Shown: piece after piece, positions 17,486-25,290 of the stretch
Position numbering within the stretch: the stretch's first letter is position 1
How the letters are laid out: each line of letters begins with the position of its first letter
NCBI RefSeq assembly: GCF_001439685.1
Contig: NZ_JYLH01000012.1
Location: 1-64,000, forward strand
Source of the DNA: Pseudomonas libanensis
Lineage (GTDB): Bacteria; Pseudomonadota; Gammaproteobacteria; Pseudomonadales; Pseudomonadaceae
Direction of reading: 5' to 3'
Length of the DNA stretch: 64,000 nucleotides
Notes under the pieces: model-generated
Database searches by the model: none
The model's input: only the letters and a program-made list of their open reading frames with translations
What the model was told of the DNA's origin: nothing
Translations under genes and position numbers: made by a program

Positions 17486-18772
17486 TCAGGAATCCCAGAT
17501 TGCGCCATAGGCGGGAATCCCCCGGGCTTCCAGCTCTTGCACCACGCGCTGAGTCAACGCCTGGTTGGCAATACAAATCACGGCTTCGGCGCCACAGGCT
17601 TGCACCGCGCCATAGGCCAACTGCACCAGGTCCGGCTTACCGCGCTCATCGGTGTCCCAGATCAATGCCTGTGGCTGGGCCCGCAGAATTTCCTCAACCA
17701 GTTCATCGCCGTAGGTCTTCCTCGGGCTGCGCGTGGACCAGATCAACTGAATCGGTACCTGAGCCGCGAGCAGGTGTGGCATGACAGGCCCAATACCGCT
17801 ACCTGTGGCGATGTACACCACAGACTTGAACAGGGTTTCTACATTGGCAACGCCGGCCGTGGTAATGCCCTTGACCCATACGTAGCGCGGCAAGTCCTCA
17901 ATAAATTGCCCGGTCCAATCACCTGCACGGGAGATGATCAGGCGAAACCCCGCCTCGCCTGGCGCGCAAATATTGGCAAAGGAGTGCCACTCCAGCAGCG
18001 GGCTGCGGCTGATTGAGCTGGATGAACCGGCGAATGGCGAGGTATGGCTCAAGCGTGTAATCACGGCATGCGCGGAAGGTCGCGTGTGTTCCACGACTAC
18101 CTTGCGCAGCCGCAACCAGGGCAGCAGGATGCTCAAGGTCAGCAGGACCAGCACCCAGAACGAGAGGTTGTGCGGCAGGTTCGATGTGGTCAACAACGTT
18201 TGCCACCAGAACAACAGCAACGCGCTCCAACCGGCGAACCGATGAACCCGTTCAAACCCGTTGTGAAAGCGGCTTCGAATGCGTGGTTGAGCCATAACCA
18301 CCATGAACAGCAACACGCTGAGCAGCACAACGTTGATCCCGAGCGAACCTGCCGAAACACTGTCAGGTTGCTGCAGATAACGCGTGACCTGCACGCCGAC
18401 CAGGCCCGCAAACCACCCCGTGGCCGCCAAGGCTGCGCCACTGTGCAGCCCTCCGAAGTGGTACACCTTGGCTGCGCTGCGGCGCACTCCGAGCGGCCAT
18501 GTGCGCGGTATCCGCGTCGCCAGCCAAAACAGGCCATTGATCAGGTATTGCTGGCGAATCAGGATGGCAACCGACAGGTTTATCAGCACCATGTCCGATA
18601 GGGTCTGTACCGCAATGGCCTCCAGGTCCACAGCCAACAGCACAAACACCGCGTTGCCGATCAGAACCCCTGACGCCAGGCGGTTGTAATAAGAAAACAT
18701 CGGCAGTGAAGCCCAGCGTCGCCAAAGTGCCGGCTTGGGCGGTACAACGGTACGGGTCAGCGCATCAATCAT
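17486..18772 (-). CDS. membrane ferric-reductase-like flavocytochrome
   Basis: A 428-residue protein of two parts. The N-terminal part, to about residue 230, has several hydrophobic helices with paired His (KVYHFGGLHSG, FERVHRFAGW) that could hold haem. The C-terminal part resembles an FAD/NAD(P)H domain of ferric-reductase/NADPH-oxidase type: EWHSFANI, ISRAGDWTGQF, then the dinucleotide motif YIATGSGIGPVMPHL. The ATG at 18772 with GAGGAG upstream overlaps the end of the adenylation gene by eight bases, so the two are translationally coupled. The electron acceptor is unknown. From memory, similar membrane reductase regions occur fused to adenylation domains in some fungal NRPS-like proteins. 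Confidence 0.8.
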   Translation of the reverse strand: MIDALTRTVVPPKPALWRRWASLPMFSYYNRLASGVLIGNAVFVLLAVDLEAIAVQTLSDMVLINLSVAILIRQQYLINGLFWLATRIPRTWPLGVRRSAAKVYHFGGLHSGAALAATGWFAGLVGVQVTRYLQQPDSVSAGSLGINVVLLSVLLFMVVMAQPRIRSRFHNGFERVHRFAGWSALLLFWWQTLLTTSNLPHNLSFWVLVLLTLSILLPWLRLRKVVVEHTRPSAHAVITRLSHTSPFAGSSSSISRSPLLEWHSFANICAPGEAGFRLIISRAGDWTGQFIEDLPRYVWVKGITTAGVANVETLFKSVVYIATGSGIGPVMPHLLAAQVPIQLIWSTRSPRKTYGDELVEEILRAQPQALIWDTDERGKPDLVQLAYGAVQACGAEAVICIANQALTQRVVQELEARGIPAYGAIWDS

Positions 18773-20372
18773 GACCGGGCTCCTCGGTCGCAACCGCTTG
18801 CGCCGCTATCTGGGCGTCCTGGGCCACTTGCAGCAACAATGCCTTGTCGATCTTGCCCCTGGCGGTCAGAGGAAAGTCCTCCACCGCGTAGATGAACTGT
18901 GGCACGCAGTAGTAGGCCAGGCGCTGTTGACAGGCCAACCGACAAGCCTCTATGTCAGCGCTGGCTGGGGAGACGAAGGCCACCAACGTACGATTGTCCA
19001 GCTTCAACGTGACCGCGCGGATGCAGTTCGCACCAGCCTCCAAAGCTGCCGACACAGCGTCCAGTTCTACGCGAAAACCGCGAACCTTCACCTGATCATC
19101 CACGCGGCCCAGATGTTCGAGTTGCCCGTCAGATACCCAGCGCCCAAGGTCTCGCGTACGGAACATCAGGGCATCACCGCCGCGAAAGGGATCCGGGCGG
19201 TACCGGTCCAAGGTCAATGCCCTGTTGTTCAGATAGCCCGCCGTCACCCCCGCACCACCGGCCCACATCTCGCCCATTTCACCCAATACGCAGGCACGCC
19301 CCTGGTAGTCGAGTACATAAACGGTGTTATTGGGCGTTGGCCTGCCGATAGTCAATGGCGTGCCAGGAACATGCAGGTGCAAGGTGTTAACGATAGTGGT
19401 TTCGGTGGGCCCGCACCCGTTGTAGAACGTACAGTGCTCGGCCCAACGGTCTGCCAGCGCTTGGGAGCAGGCCTCCCCCGCCACGGCAATGAACTTGAGG
19501 TCGGGACATTGCCGAGGGTCAAGGGTGGCCAGTATCGACGGCGTTGCGATCAACACATTGCACTGGGCGGCTGTCTGCGCGATATCTTTGCCGCGAATCA
19601 GCAAGGTCGCGCCATGCGCCAGGCAACCGAGTATTTCCCAGGCAGCCATATCAAAGCCGATGTTGAGGATCTGCCCAACGGTACGATCCGGTGCCATTCC
19701 CATCTGCCCAGGTTGGGTCAACAGAATGTTGCACACGTTGCGGTGGCTGACACACACGCCGTTGGGACGCCCGGTGGTTCCGGACGTGAACAGCACAAAA
19801 CACAGGTCATCCGGTTTGACCTCGGCGAACACGCAATCATTGTCCTCTGCCACCCAAGGGGCTTGTGCAATGAACGTGTCCAGACACAGGCAGCGGGAGG
19901 CCGCGTCTGCCGGAATGTGCTCCAGCAAGTTCGACAAAGTCAGAATGACCGGACTGGACAACGACGCCAGGACCATGCCCAACTGCAGGGTGGGCACGAT
20001 TCTGGCGTCCTGTGGAACATACGCGGCGCCTATCTTCAACACCGCCAAAAGCCCGACCAGCATCGGAATCGAACGTTCGACGAACAACCCCACCGTGTCA
20101 CCCCGCTTCACACCCTTTGCAAGCAGGTACACAGCCAAACGGTTGGCTTGTCGGTTGAGCTGCTCATAGCTGATACGTTGGCCCGCGCATACTGCCGCTG
20201 TGGCGTGAGGCGCCAACTTCGCTTGCGCTTCGATGGCGTGGTGTACGTTGCCGTAGGGGGGCCGCGCTGAAGGACCGCAGCCCCATTGCTCAAATAAAAC
20301 TCGCTGCGCGGCAGGTAAATGAGCCAGCGAGGCGCTGGAAAAAAACTGTTTATCGCTCGGTGAGTACGTCAT
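18765..20372 (-). CDS. stand-alone amino-acid adenylation (NRPS A-domain) protein
   Basis: A 535-residue NRPS-type adenylation protein without carrier or condensation domain. Core motifs: A3 FTSGTTGRPNGV (canonical Lys is Asn), A4 FDMAAWEILG, A5 NGCGPTETTI, A7 FRTRDLGRW (Gly of TGDL is Arg), A8 GRVDDQVKVRGFRVE, A10 PLTARGKID with the catalytic Lys kept. The Asp of FDMAAW corresponds to GrsA Asp235, which binds an alpha-amino group, so an amino acid is the likely substrate. The ATG at 20372 with AGGGTG is chosen over a TTG 48 bases upstream. First gene of the cassette; its product's fate without a carrier domain is an open question. Confidence 0.88.
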   Translation of the reverse strand: MTYSPSDKQFFSSASLAHLPAAQRVLFEQWGCGPSARPPYGNVHHAIEAQAKLAPHATAAVCAGQRISYEQLNRQANRLAVYLLAKGVKRGDTVGLFVERSIPMLVGLLAVLKIGAAYVPQDARIVPTLQLGMVLASLSSPVILTLSNLLEHIPADAASRCLCLDTFIAQAPWVAEDNDCVFAEVKPDDLCFVLFTSGTTGRPNGVCVSHRNVCNILLTQPGQMGMAPDRTVGQILNIGFDMAAWEILGCLAHGATLLIRGKDIAQTAAQCNVLIATPSILATLDPRQCPDLKFIAVAGEACSQALADRWAEHCTFYNGCGPTETTIVNTLHLHVPGTPLTIGRPTPNNTVYVLDYQGRACVLGEMGEMWAGGAGVTAGYLNNRALTLDRYRPDPFRGGDALMFRTRDLGRWVSDGQLEHLGRVDDQVKVRGFRVELDAVSAALEAGANCIRAVTLKLDNRTLVAFVSPASADIEACRLACQQRLAYYCVPQFIYAVEDFPLTARGKIDKALLLQVAQDAQIAAQAVATEEPGHD

Positions 20373-20513
20373 GAGCACCCTCTCACTATTGGCCTGCCGG
20401 CTGAATACCGACAGATACAAGGGTGGATAGGGGACTGCGCACGAGATTACAGCCTCTCAAACTATGCAGAAGCTTCCCACTCATGCCCGAAGAGGTTTCT
20501 TTGCAGAGTGAAT

Positions 20514-20540
20514 GGAATAACCTACAGAGACCGACGTCTA
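20514..20540 (+). promoter_or_regulatory. ECF-type autoregulatory promoter of the sigma gene
   Basis: GGAATAA (20514-20520), a 14-base spacer and CGTCTA (20535-20540) lie about 30 bases before the sigma ATG. The same element, with identical spacing, precedes the catalase/cytochrome b561 operon. Confidence 0.8.
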
Positions 20541-20568
20541 CCTCAACACAAGTGAGTAGACTCGTCCC

Positions 20569-21075
20569 ATGCATGAACTCGACGAACAGTTACGTGAACT
20601 CATCCCCAGGTTGCGGCGTTTTGCCGTGTCGCTGACGCGCAACACCAGCAGCGCCGACGACCTGGTGCAGGCCACCCTGGAACGGGCGATCATCGCCTGG
20701 GCCGATAAACGTCTGGAAGGTGACCTGCGCGCCTGGCTGTTCTCGATCCTCTACCGGCAGTTCCTCGACGCCCACCGCCGCAGCCGACGCTATGCGCGCA
20801 TGCTCGAGTTCTTCACCGGCCGCGATGACGCGCAGCCTTCGGTGGAGCGCACGGTGATGGCCCAATCCACCCTGCAAGCCTTCGACCAGCTCAACGCCGA
20901 ACAGCGTGCCCTGCTGCTGTGGGTGTCCGTCGAAGGCTTGAGCTACAAGGCCGTGGCCGACATCCTCGACGTGCCCATCGGCACTGTGATGTCACGCCTG
21001 TCCCGCGCACGCCAAGCGTTGCGTCAACTCAGCGATGGCGAAATTGCCGGCCCAGCCCTGCGGAGACTCAAATGA
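20569..21075 (+). CDS. ECF-family RNA polymerase sigma factor
   Basis: A 168-residue group IV sigma factor. Region 2 covers about residues 10-75 (SADDLVQATLERAI, LRAWLFSILYRQFLD) and region 4 about 110-160 (GLSYKAVADILDVPIGTVMSRLSRARQAL). Its stop overlaps the start of the anti-sigma gene (ATGA). A putative promoter of its own recognition type lies upstream. By analogy with operons joining such a pair to a catalase-like peroxidase and cytochrome b561, it probably responds to peroxide or a related envelope stress (inference). Confidence 0.94.
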   Translation: MHELDEQLRELIPRLRRFAVSLTRNTSSADDLVQATLERAIIAWADKRLEGDLRAWLFSILYRQFLDAHRRSRRYARMLEFFTGRDDAQPSVERTVMAQSTLQAFDQLNAEQRALLLWVSVEGLSYKAVADILDVPIGTVMSRLSRARQALRQLSDGEIAGPALRRLK

Positions 21076-21809
21076 TCAGCCTGCCCCCCAGCGAACGCGA
21101 CTTGCATGCCTACGTCGATCACCAATTACTGGAAAATGACCGCCGTGTGCTTGAAACCTGGCTCGCCAGCCACCCCGAGGTGGCGGCGCAGGTGCATGCC
21201 TGGCAACAGGATGCGCAATTATTGCGTGCATCTTTAAGCGGCGCCCTGCAACAGCCGGACAACCCGGCACTGGACCCGGCGCTGATTCGCCAGCGTATCA
21301 AGCGTCAGTCCCGCCGCCACTTCGCCACCGCGGCGCTGCTGCTGATTGCCGTGAGCCTCGGCGGGATAGGCGGCTGGCAGGCCCGCGAAGCCACCCAGCC
21401 GCCGCTATTGCCAATGACCGATGCCATGCAGGCCTACCGCCTGTTTGCCCAGGACGGCATCATGCCCGCCGACTTCAGTGCCGAGGGCAGCGGCAATATG
21501 CAGGCCTGGCTCGACCGCTATTTCAATCAGGCCCACCGCCTGCCCGACCTGAGCCAGGCGGGGTTCAAGCCGGTCAGCGGGCGCCTGCTCACCACCGACC
21601 AGGGCGCGGCAGCCATGGTGCTGTACCAAGACCCGCAAGGCCGGCGTATCAGCTTCTATATCCGGCCGCCAGGCCCGAACAACGGTTTCCTGCCCCGGGG
21701 CAGCCGCAGCGCCGATGGCTTGCAGGCCCAGTACTGGTCAGGCGGCGGCTACAACTACGCGATGGTCAGCCCGGTGGACCAGCCCACCACGGGGTTGATG
21801 AAGTTCTAG
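21072..21809 (+). CDS. anti-sigma factor, single-pass membrane protein
   Basis: A 245-residue protein starting at the ATG overlapping the sigma stop. The N-terminal 80 residues (MISLPPSERDLHAYVDHQLLENDRR) resemble the cytoplasmic anti-sigma domain without a clear zinc HxxxCxxC motif. One transmembrane helix lies at about 80-100 (FATAALLLIAVSLGGIGGW), and the rest is periplasmic (YYxR-like C-terminal domain with RISFYIRPPGPNN). It should sequester the sigma factor until its periplasmic part senses a signal. Confidence 0.9.
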   Translation: MISLPPSERDLHAYVDHQLLENDRRVLETWLASHPEVAAQVHAWQQDAQLLRASLSGALQQPDNPALDPALIRQRIKRQSRRHFATAALLLIAVSLGGIGGWQAREATQPPLLPMTDAMQAYRLFAQDGIMPADFSAEGSGNMQAWLDRYFNQAHRLPDLSQAGFKPVSGRLLTTDQGAAAMVLYQDPQGRRISFYIRPPGPNNGFLPRGSRSADGLQAQYWSGGGYNYAMVSPVDQPTTGLMKF

Positions 21810-21911
21810 AAACCAACGTCCAGCATTAGGTTTTCGAGCCAGTTGGCCGCCCCGTCCCTATTGGTCAAATCAAGGCGGGCGCCCTAAAGTAAGCGACCAC
21901 CGCAGCACAGA

Positions 21912-23015
21912 GTGACTCCATTGGCCGTGCTTTCCCTGCTCCAGCGCCTGTTCGCGAAACCATCCAGCGTCTCGGACGCCTCGCCTGTCCCGGCGTATTT
22001 CCAAAGAAAGGCCGAGCAACAGGGCTACACCCTCAGTGATGGGCAAATGCGGGCGATTACCGCCCTGAATCGCCAGGCACAGCGCCTGCTCAACGGCCAA
22101 GCCACCCGCAGCCTGTACTTGCACGGCCCGGTGGGACGCGGCAAAAGCTGGCTGCTGGACGGGTTCTTCAAGGCCCTGCCCATTGCCGAAAAGCAACGCG
22201 TGCACTTTCACGATTTCTTCGCCCGCCTGCACCAAGGCATGTTCCTGCACTGCGGGCATGGCGACGCCCTGGCCGTCACCCTGGATCAGCTGCTGGCGGG
22301 CTGCCGCGTGCTGTGCTTCGACGAATTCCACGTCCACGATATCGGCGATGCGATGCTCATCAGCCGTTTGTTCAAGGCGCTTTTCCAACGCGGCGTGCTG
22401 GTGCTGGTGACCTCCAACTATCCGCCCGAAGGGTTGCTGCCCAACCCGCTGTACCACGAACGATTCAAACCGGTGATCGACCTGATTGCTGCGCGCATGG
22501 ACGTGCTGGAGGTCAGCTCGCCCCAGGACTTTCGCAGCCTGCCCCAGGCCCACGCACAACAGCGTTTCACCAGCGGCCAGTATGTGTGGCCCGGTACGCC
22601 GAGCCAGCGTGAAAGCCTCGGGCTGCCCACCACGGATTGCCCGGCGCAGCCCCTGACGGTCGGCACTCGGCAGCTGCTGTGCCGCGGCCATCAGGCGCAA
22701 ACCATCGTGTTCACCTTCAACGACCTGTGCGAGCAGCTCACGGCGGTCATGGATTACCTGCTGCTGTGCGAGGATTTCGACCACTGGATCATCGACGGCT
22801 TGCCGCATCTGGCCGAATGCCCAATTGCCGTGCAGCAGCGTTTCATCAACCTGGTGGACGTGCTCTACGACCAGGACAAACGCCTGACGCTCATCGGCCA
22901 CCAGCCCTTGGATAAATGCCTGGAAGGCCAGGCCATCGACCTCGCCCGCACCGCCAGCCGCCTGCGCCAGTTGCAAACACCCTGCGCGCAAAGCGCCCCC
23001 GACCCGGTATCATGA
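21912..23015 (+). CDS. zapE: ZapE/AFG1-family ATPase
   Basis: A 367-residue P-loop ATPase. Walker A is YLHGPVGRGKSWLLDGFF (about residues 70-87) and Walker B CRVLCFDEFHVHD; LVTSNYPPEGLLPNPLYHERF is a family signature. In E. coli ZapE associates with the Z ring during late division. The start is uncertain: GTG at 21912 gives normal length but has only a weak ribosome site. The last codons overlap the LRR-kinase start (ATGA), an unusual neighbour for this gene. Confidence 0.9.
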   Translation: MTPLAVLSLLQRLFAKPSSVSDASPVPAYFQRKAEQQGYTLSDGQMRAITALNRQAQRLLNGQATRSLYLHGPVGRGKSWLLDGFFKALPIAEKQRVHFHDFFARLHQGMFLHCGHGDALAVTLDQLLAGCRVLCFDEFHVHDIGDAMLISRLFKALFQRGVLVLVTSNYPPEGLLPNPLYHERFKPVIDLIAARMDVLEVSSPQDFRSLPQAHAQQRFTSGQYVWPGTPSQRESLGLPTTDCPAQPLTVGTRQLLCRGHQAQTIVFTFNDLCEQLTAVMDYLLLCEDFDHWIIDGLPHLAECPIAVQQRFINLVDVLYDQDKRLTLIGHQPLDKCLEGQAIDLARTASRLRQLQTPCAQSAPDPVS

Positions 23016-24352
23016 GCGCCTTTTACGCCCCCCATCCGAGTGCCGCGCTGTTCATGAATACCCTCGCCCAACTCAAGGCCGGCCAATTGGCCGGCGCCAC
23101 GCGCCTGGACCTGGCCTGCGGGCTGACCGAATTTCCCCGGGAAATCTTCGAGCTGGCCGACTCCCTGGAAATCCTCAACCTCACGGGCAACGCCCTGACC
23201 AGCTTGCCCGCCGACCTGCATCGCCTGACGCACTTACGCGTGCTGTTCTGCTCGGACAACGCCTTTACCGAGCTACCGGAGTGCCTGGGCCAGTGCGCGA
23301 AGCTGAGCATGATCGGCTTCAAGGCCAACCGAATCACCCACGTGCCCGCCGCCGCCCTGCCGCCCCAGTTACGCTGGCTGATCCTCACCGATAACTGCAT
23401 CAGCCAATTGCCCGATGAACTGGGCCAGCGCCCGTTACTACAAAAACTGATGCTGGCCGGTAACCAACTGACGCACCTGCCGCATAGCCTGGCCCAATGC
23501 AAAAACCTGGAGCTGATCCGCATCGCCTCCAATCGCCTTACACACCTGCCGGATTGGTTGCTGACGCTGCCGAGCCTGACGTGGCTGGCCTACGCCGGCA
23601 ACCCGGTGGAAATGGCGGTGACAGTGACGGGCGATGATGGGACGCCGAACATTCCCTGGTCTGAACTAGAACTGGGAGAAGTATTGGGCGAAGGCGCTTC
23701 CGGGATCATTCACAAAGCAATCTGGAAACCCCAGGCGCTGCCGGTCGCGGTCAAGCTATACAAAGGCACTATCACCAGCGACGGGTCACCGCTGCATGAA
23801 ATGCAAGCCTGCATTGCCGCCGGGCTGCATCCCAACCTGATCAAGGTGCAAGGACGCGTCATCGGCCATCCCGACAGCCAGGCCGCCCTGGTAATGGACC
23901 TGATCGACCCGAGTTATCGCAACCTCGCGGCCCTGCCCAGCCTGGCGTCGTGCACACGGGATACCTACGAACCCGGCACCCGTTTCAGCCTGGACGTGGC
24001 ATTGCGCATGGCACGTGGAATCGCTTCGGTGGCGGCGCACCTGCATCGGCACGGCATTACCCATGGTGACCTGTATGGTCACAATATTTTGTGGAACGCA
24101 GCGGGTGATTGCTGGCTGGGAGACTTTGGCGCAGCGTCATTCCATGCCACGGCGGACACCCTGGAAACCCGGGCGTTGCAGCGTATTGAAGTGCGTGCGT
24201 TCGGGGTGTTGCTGGGGGAGTTGTTGGAGCGGGTTGAGGCCAGTGAAGACACTTTGCAGGCACTGCAACAACGCTGCTGTCAGGCGAATGTACTGGCCCG
24301 ACCGGGCTTTGAGGAAATTGAGGTCCTGCTTAAATCCATGCAGCGCCACTAA
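23012..24352 (+). CDS. leucine-rich-repeat protein with C-terminal protein kinase domain
   Basis: A 446-residue protein. About residues 25-215 hold seven or so LRRs of the LxxLxLxxNxLTxLP type (SLEILNLTGNALTSLPADL, LQKLMLAGNQLTHLPHSL). Residues about 220-445 resemble a eukaryotic-type kinase: LGEGASGIIHKA glycine loop, LPVAVKLYKG with the ATP-binding Lys, HGDLYGHNIL in place of the HRD loop, and LGDFGAAS for the DFG. No signal peptide or membrane helix is seen, so it should be cytoplasmic. The ATG overlaps the zapE stop, implying coupled translation. The substrate is unknown. A REPIN follows. Confidence 0.88.
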   Translation: MSAFYAPHPSAALFMNTLAQLKAGQLAGATRLDLACGLTEFPREIFELADSLEILNLTGNALTSLPADLHRLTHLRVLFCSDNAFTELPECLGQCAKLSMIGFKANRITHVPAAALPPQLRWLILTDNCISQLPDELGQRPLLQKLMLAGNQLTHLPHSLAQCKNLELIRIASNRLTHLPDWLLTLPSLTWLAYAGNPVEMAVTVTGDDGTPNIPWSELELGEVLGEGASGIIHKAIWKPQALPVAVKLYKGTITSDGSPLHEMQACIAAGLHPNLIKVQGRVIGHPDSQAALVMDLIDPSYRNLAALPSLASCTRDTYEPGTRFSLDVALRMARGIASVAAHLHRHGITHGDLYGHNILWNAAGDCWLGDFGAASFHATADTLETRALQRIEVRAFGVLLGELLERVEASEDTLQALQQRCCQANVLARPGFEEIEVLLKSMQRH

Positions 24353-24357
24353 ACCAA

Positions 24358-24446
24358 TGTGGGAGCGGGCTTGCTCGCGAATGCGGTCCTTCAGCCAGGT
24401 ATTTATTGGCTGATACACCGCATTCGCGAGCAAGCCCGCTCCCACA
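24358..24446. repeat. REPIN downstream of the LRR-kinase gene
   Basis: TGTGGGAGCGGGCTTGCTCG at 24358 is mirrored by CGAGCAAGCCCGCTCCCACA ending at 24446; the palindrome extends inward through GCGAATGCGGT/ACCGCATTCGC. About 30 bases lie between the arms. It separates two converging genes. Confidence 0.9.
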
Positions 24447-24473
24447 TGTTGACAGCGTGTACTCAGATAAACA

Positions 24474-25181
24474 TCAGCCAGCCAGGCCGACAAACATATC
24501 CTGCACATCATCATGGTTGTCCAGGCCTTCCAGGAACGCCTCGACTTCGGCCATCTGCTCATCCGTCAAGCCACTGACCGGGTTCTTCGAGAGGTAGCCC
24601 AATTTGGCCGACAGCACGGTGAAACCCTGTTCCGGCAAGGCCTTTTGCACGGCATCCAGGTCGGTGGTTTCGGTGATGAACAAGGTGGTGCCCTCTTCTT
24701 CACCGTCTTCGAAGTCCTGGGCGCCGGCTTCGATGGCGGCCATTTCCGGATCCGCGTCCGGGGTATCCGGCGAGGCTTCGATCAGGCCGACATGGTTGAA
24801 GTCCCAGGCCACCGAGCCGGAAGCGCCCAGTTGGCCCTTGCGGAATGCCACGCGGATTTCCGCCACGGTGCGGTTGATGTTGTCGGTCACGCACTCGACG
24901 ATCAACGGCACCTGGTGCGGGGCAAACCCTTCGTAGGTCACGCGATGGTACTGCACGGTTTCACCGAGCAGACCAGCGCCCTTCTTGATCGCGCGGTCCA
25001 GGGTTTCCTTGGGCATCGAGGCTTTCTTGGCCTGCTCCACCACCAGGCGCAAGTGCGCGTTGGTCGCGGTATCGGCACCGTTACGGGCGGCGATGGTGAT
25101 TTCTTTCACCAGCTTGCCGAAGATCTTGCCCTTGGCATTGGCTGCCGCTTCTTTATGTTTGACTTTCCACTGTGCGCCCAT
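24474..25181 (-). CDS. YebC/PmpR-family protein (YeeN-like)
   Basis: A 235-residue protein of the TACO1/YebC family. MGAQWKVKHKEAAANAKGKIFGKLVKEI matches the N-terminus of the YeeN-like subgroup rather than the canonical YebC (MAGHSKWANIKH). YEGFAPHQVPLIVECVTDNINRT and FNHVGLIEA are characteristic. Family members act as transcription regulators or assist ribosomes on difficult peptides; which applies here is unknown. Confidence 0.93.
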   Translation of the reverse strand: MGAQWKVKHKEAAANAKGKIFGKLVKEITIAARNGADTATNAHLRLVVEQAKKASMPKETLDRAIKKGAGLLGETVQYHRVTYEGFAPHQVPLIVECVTDNINRTVAEIRVAFRKGQLGASGSVAWDFNHVGLIEASPDTPDADPEMAAIEAGAQDFEDGEEEGTTLFITETTDLDAVQKALPEQGFTVLSAKLGYLSKNPVSGLTDEQMAEVEAFLEGLDNHDDVQDMFVGLAG

Positions 25182-25290
25182 GACTCACTCTCTACTATCC
25201 ATGGCGCCGAAACGTCTACTGGCCGGCGCTTTGGGGGCAGAGTTTATAGCGCAAAAACACTCTAATCCACCAAAAAACCGGCCAGGTGCC

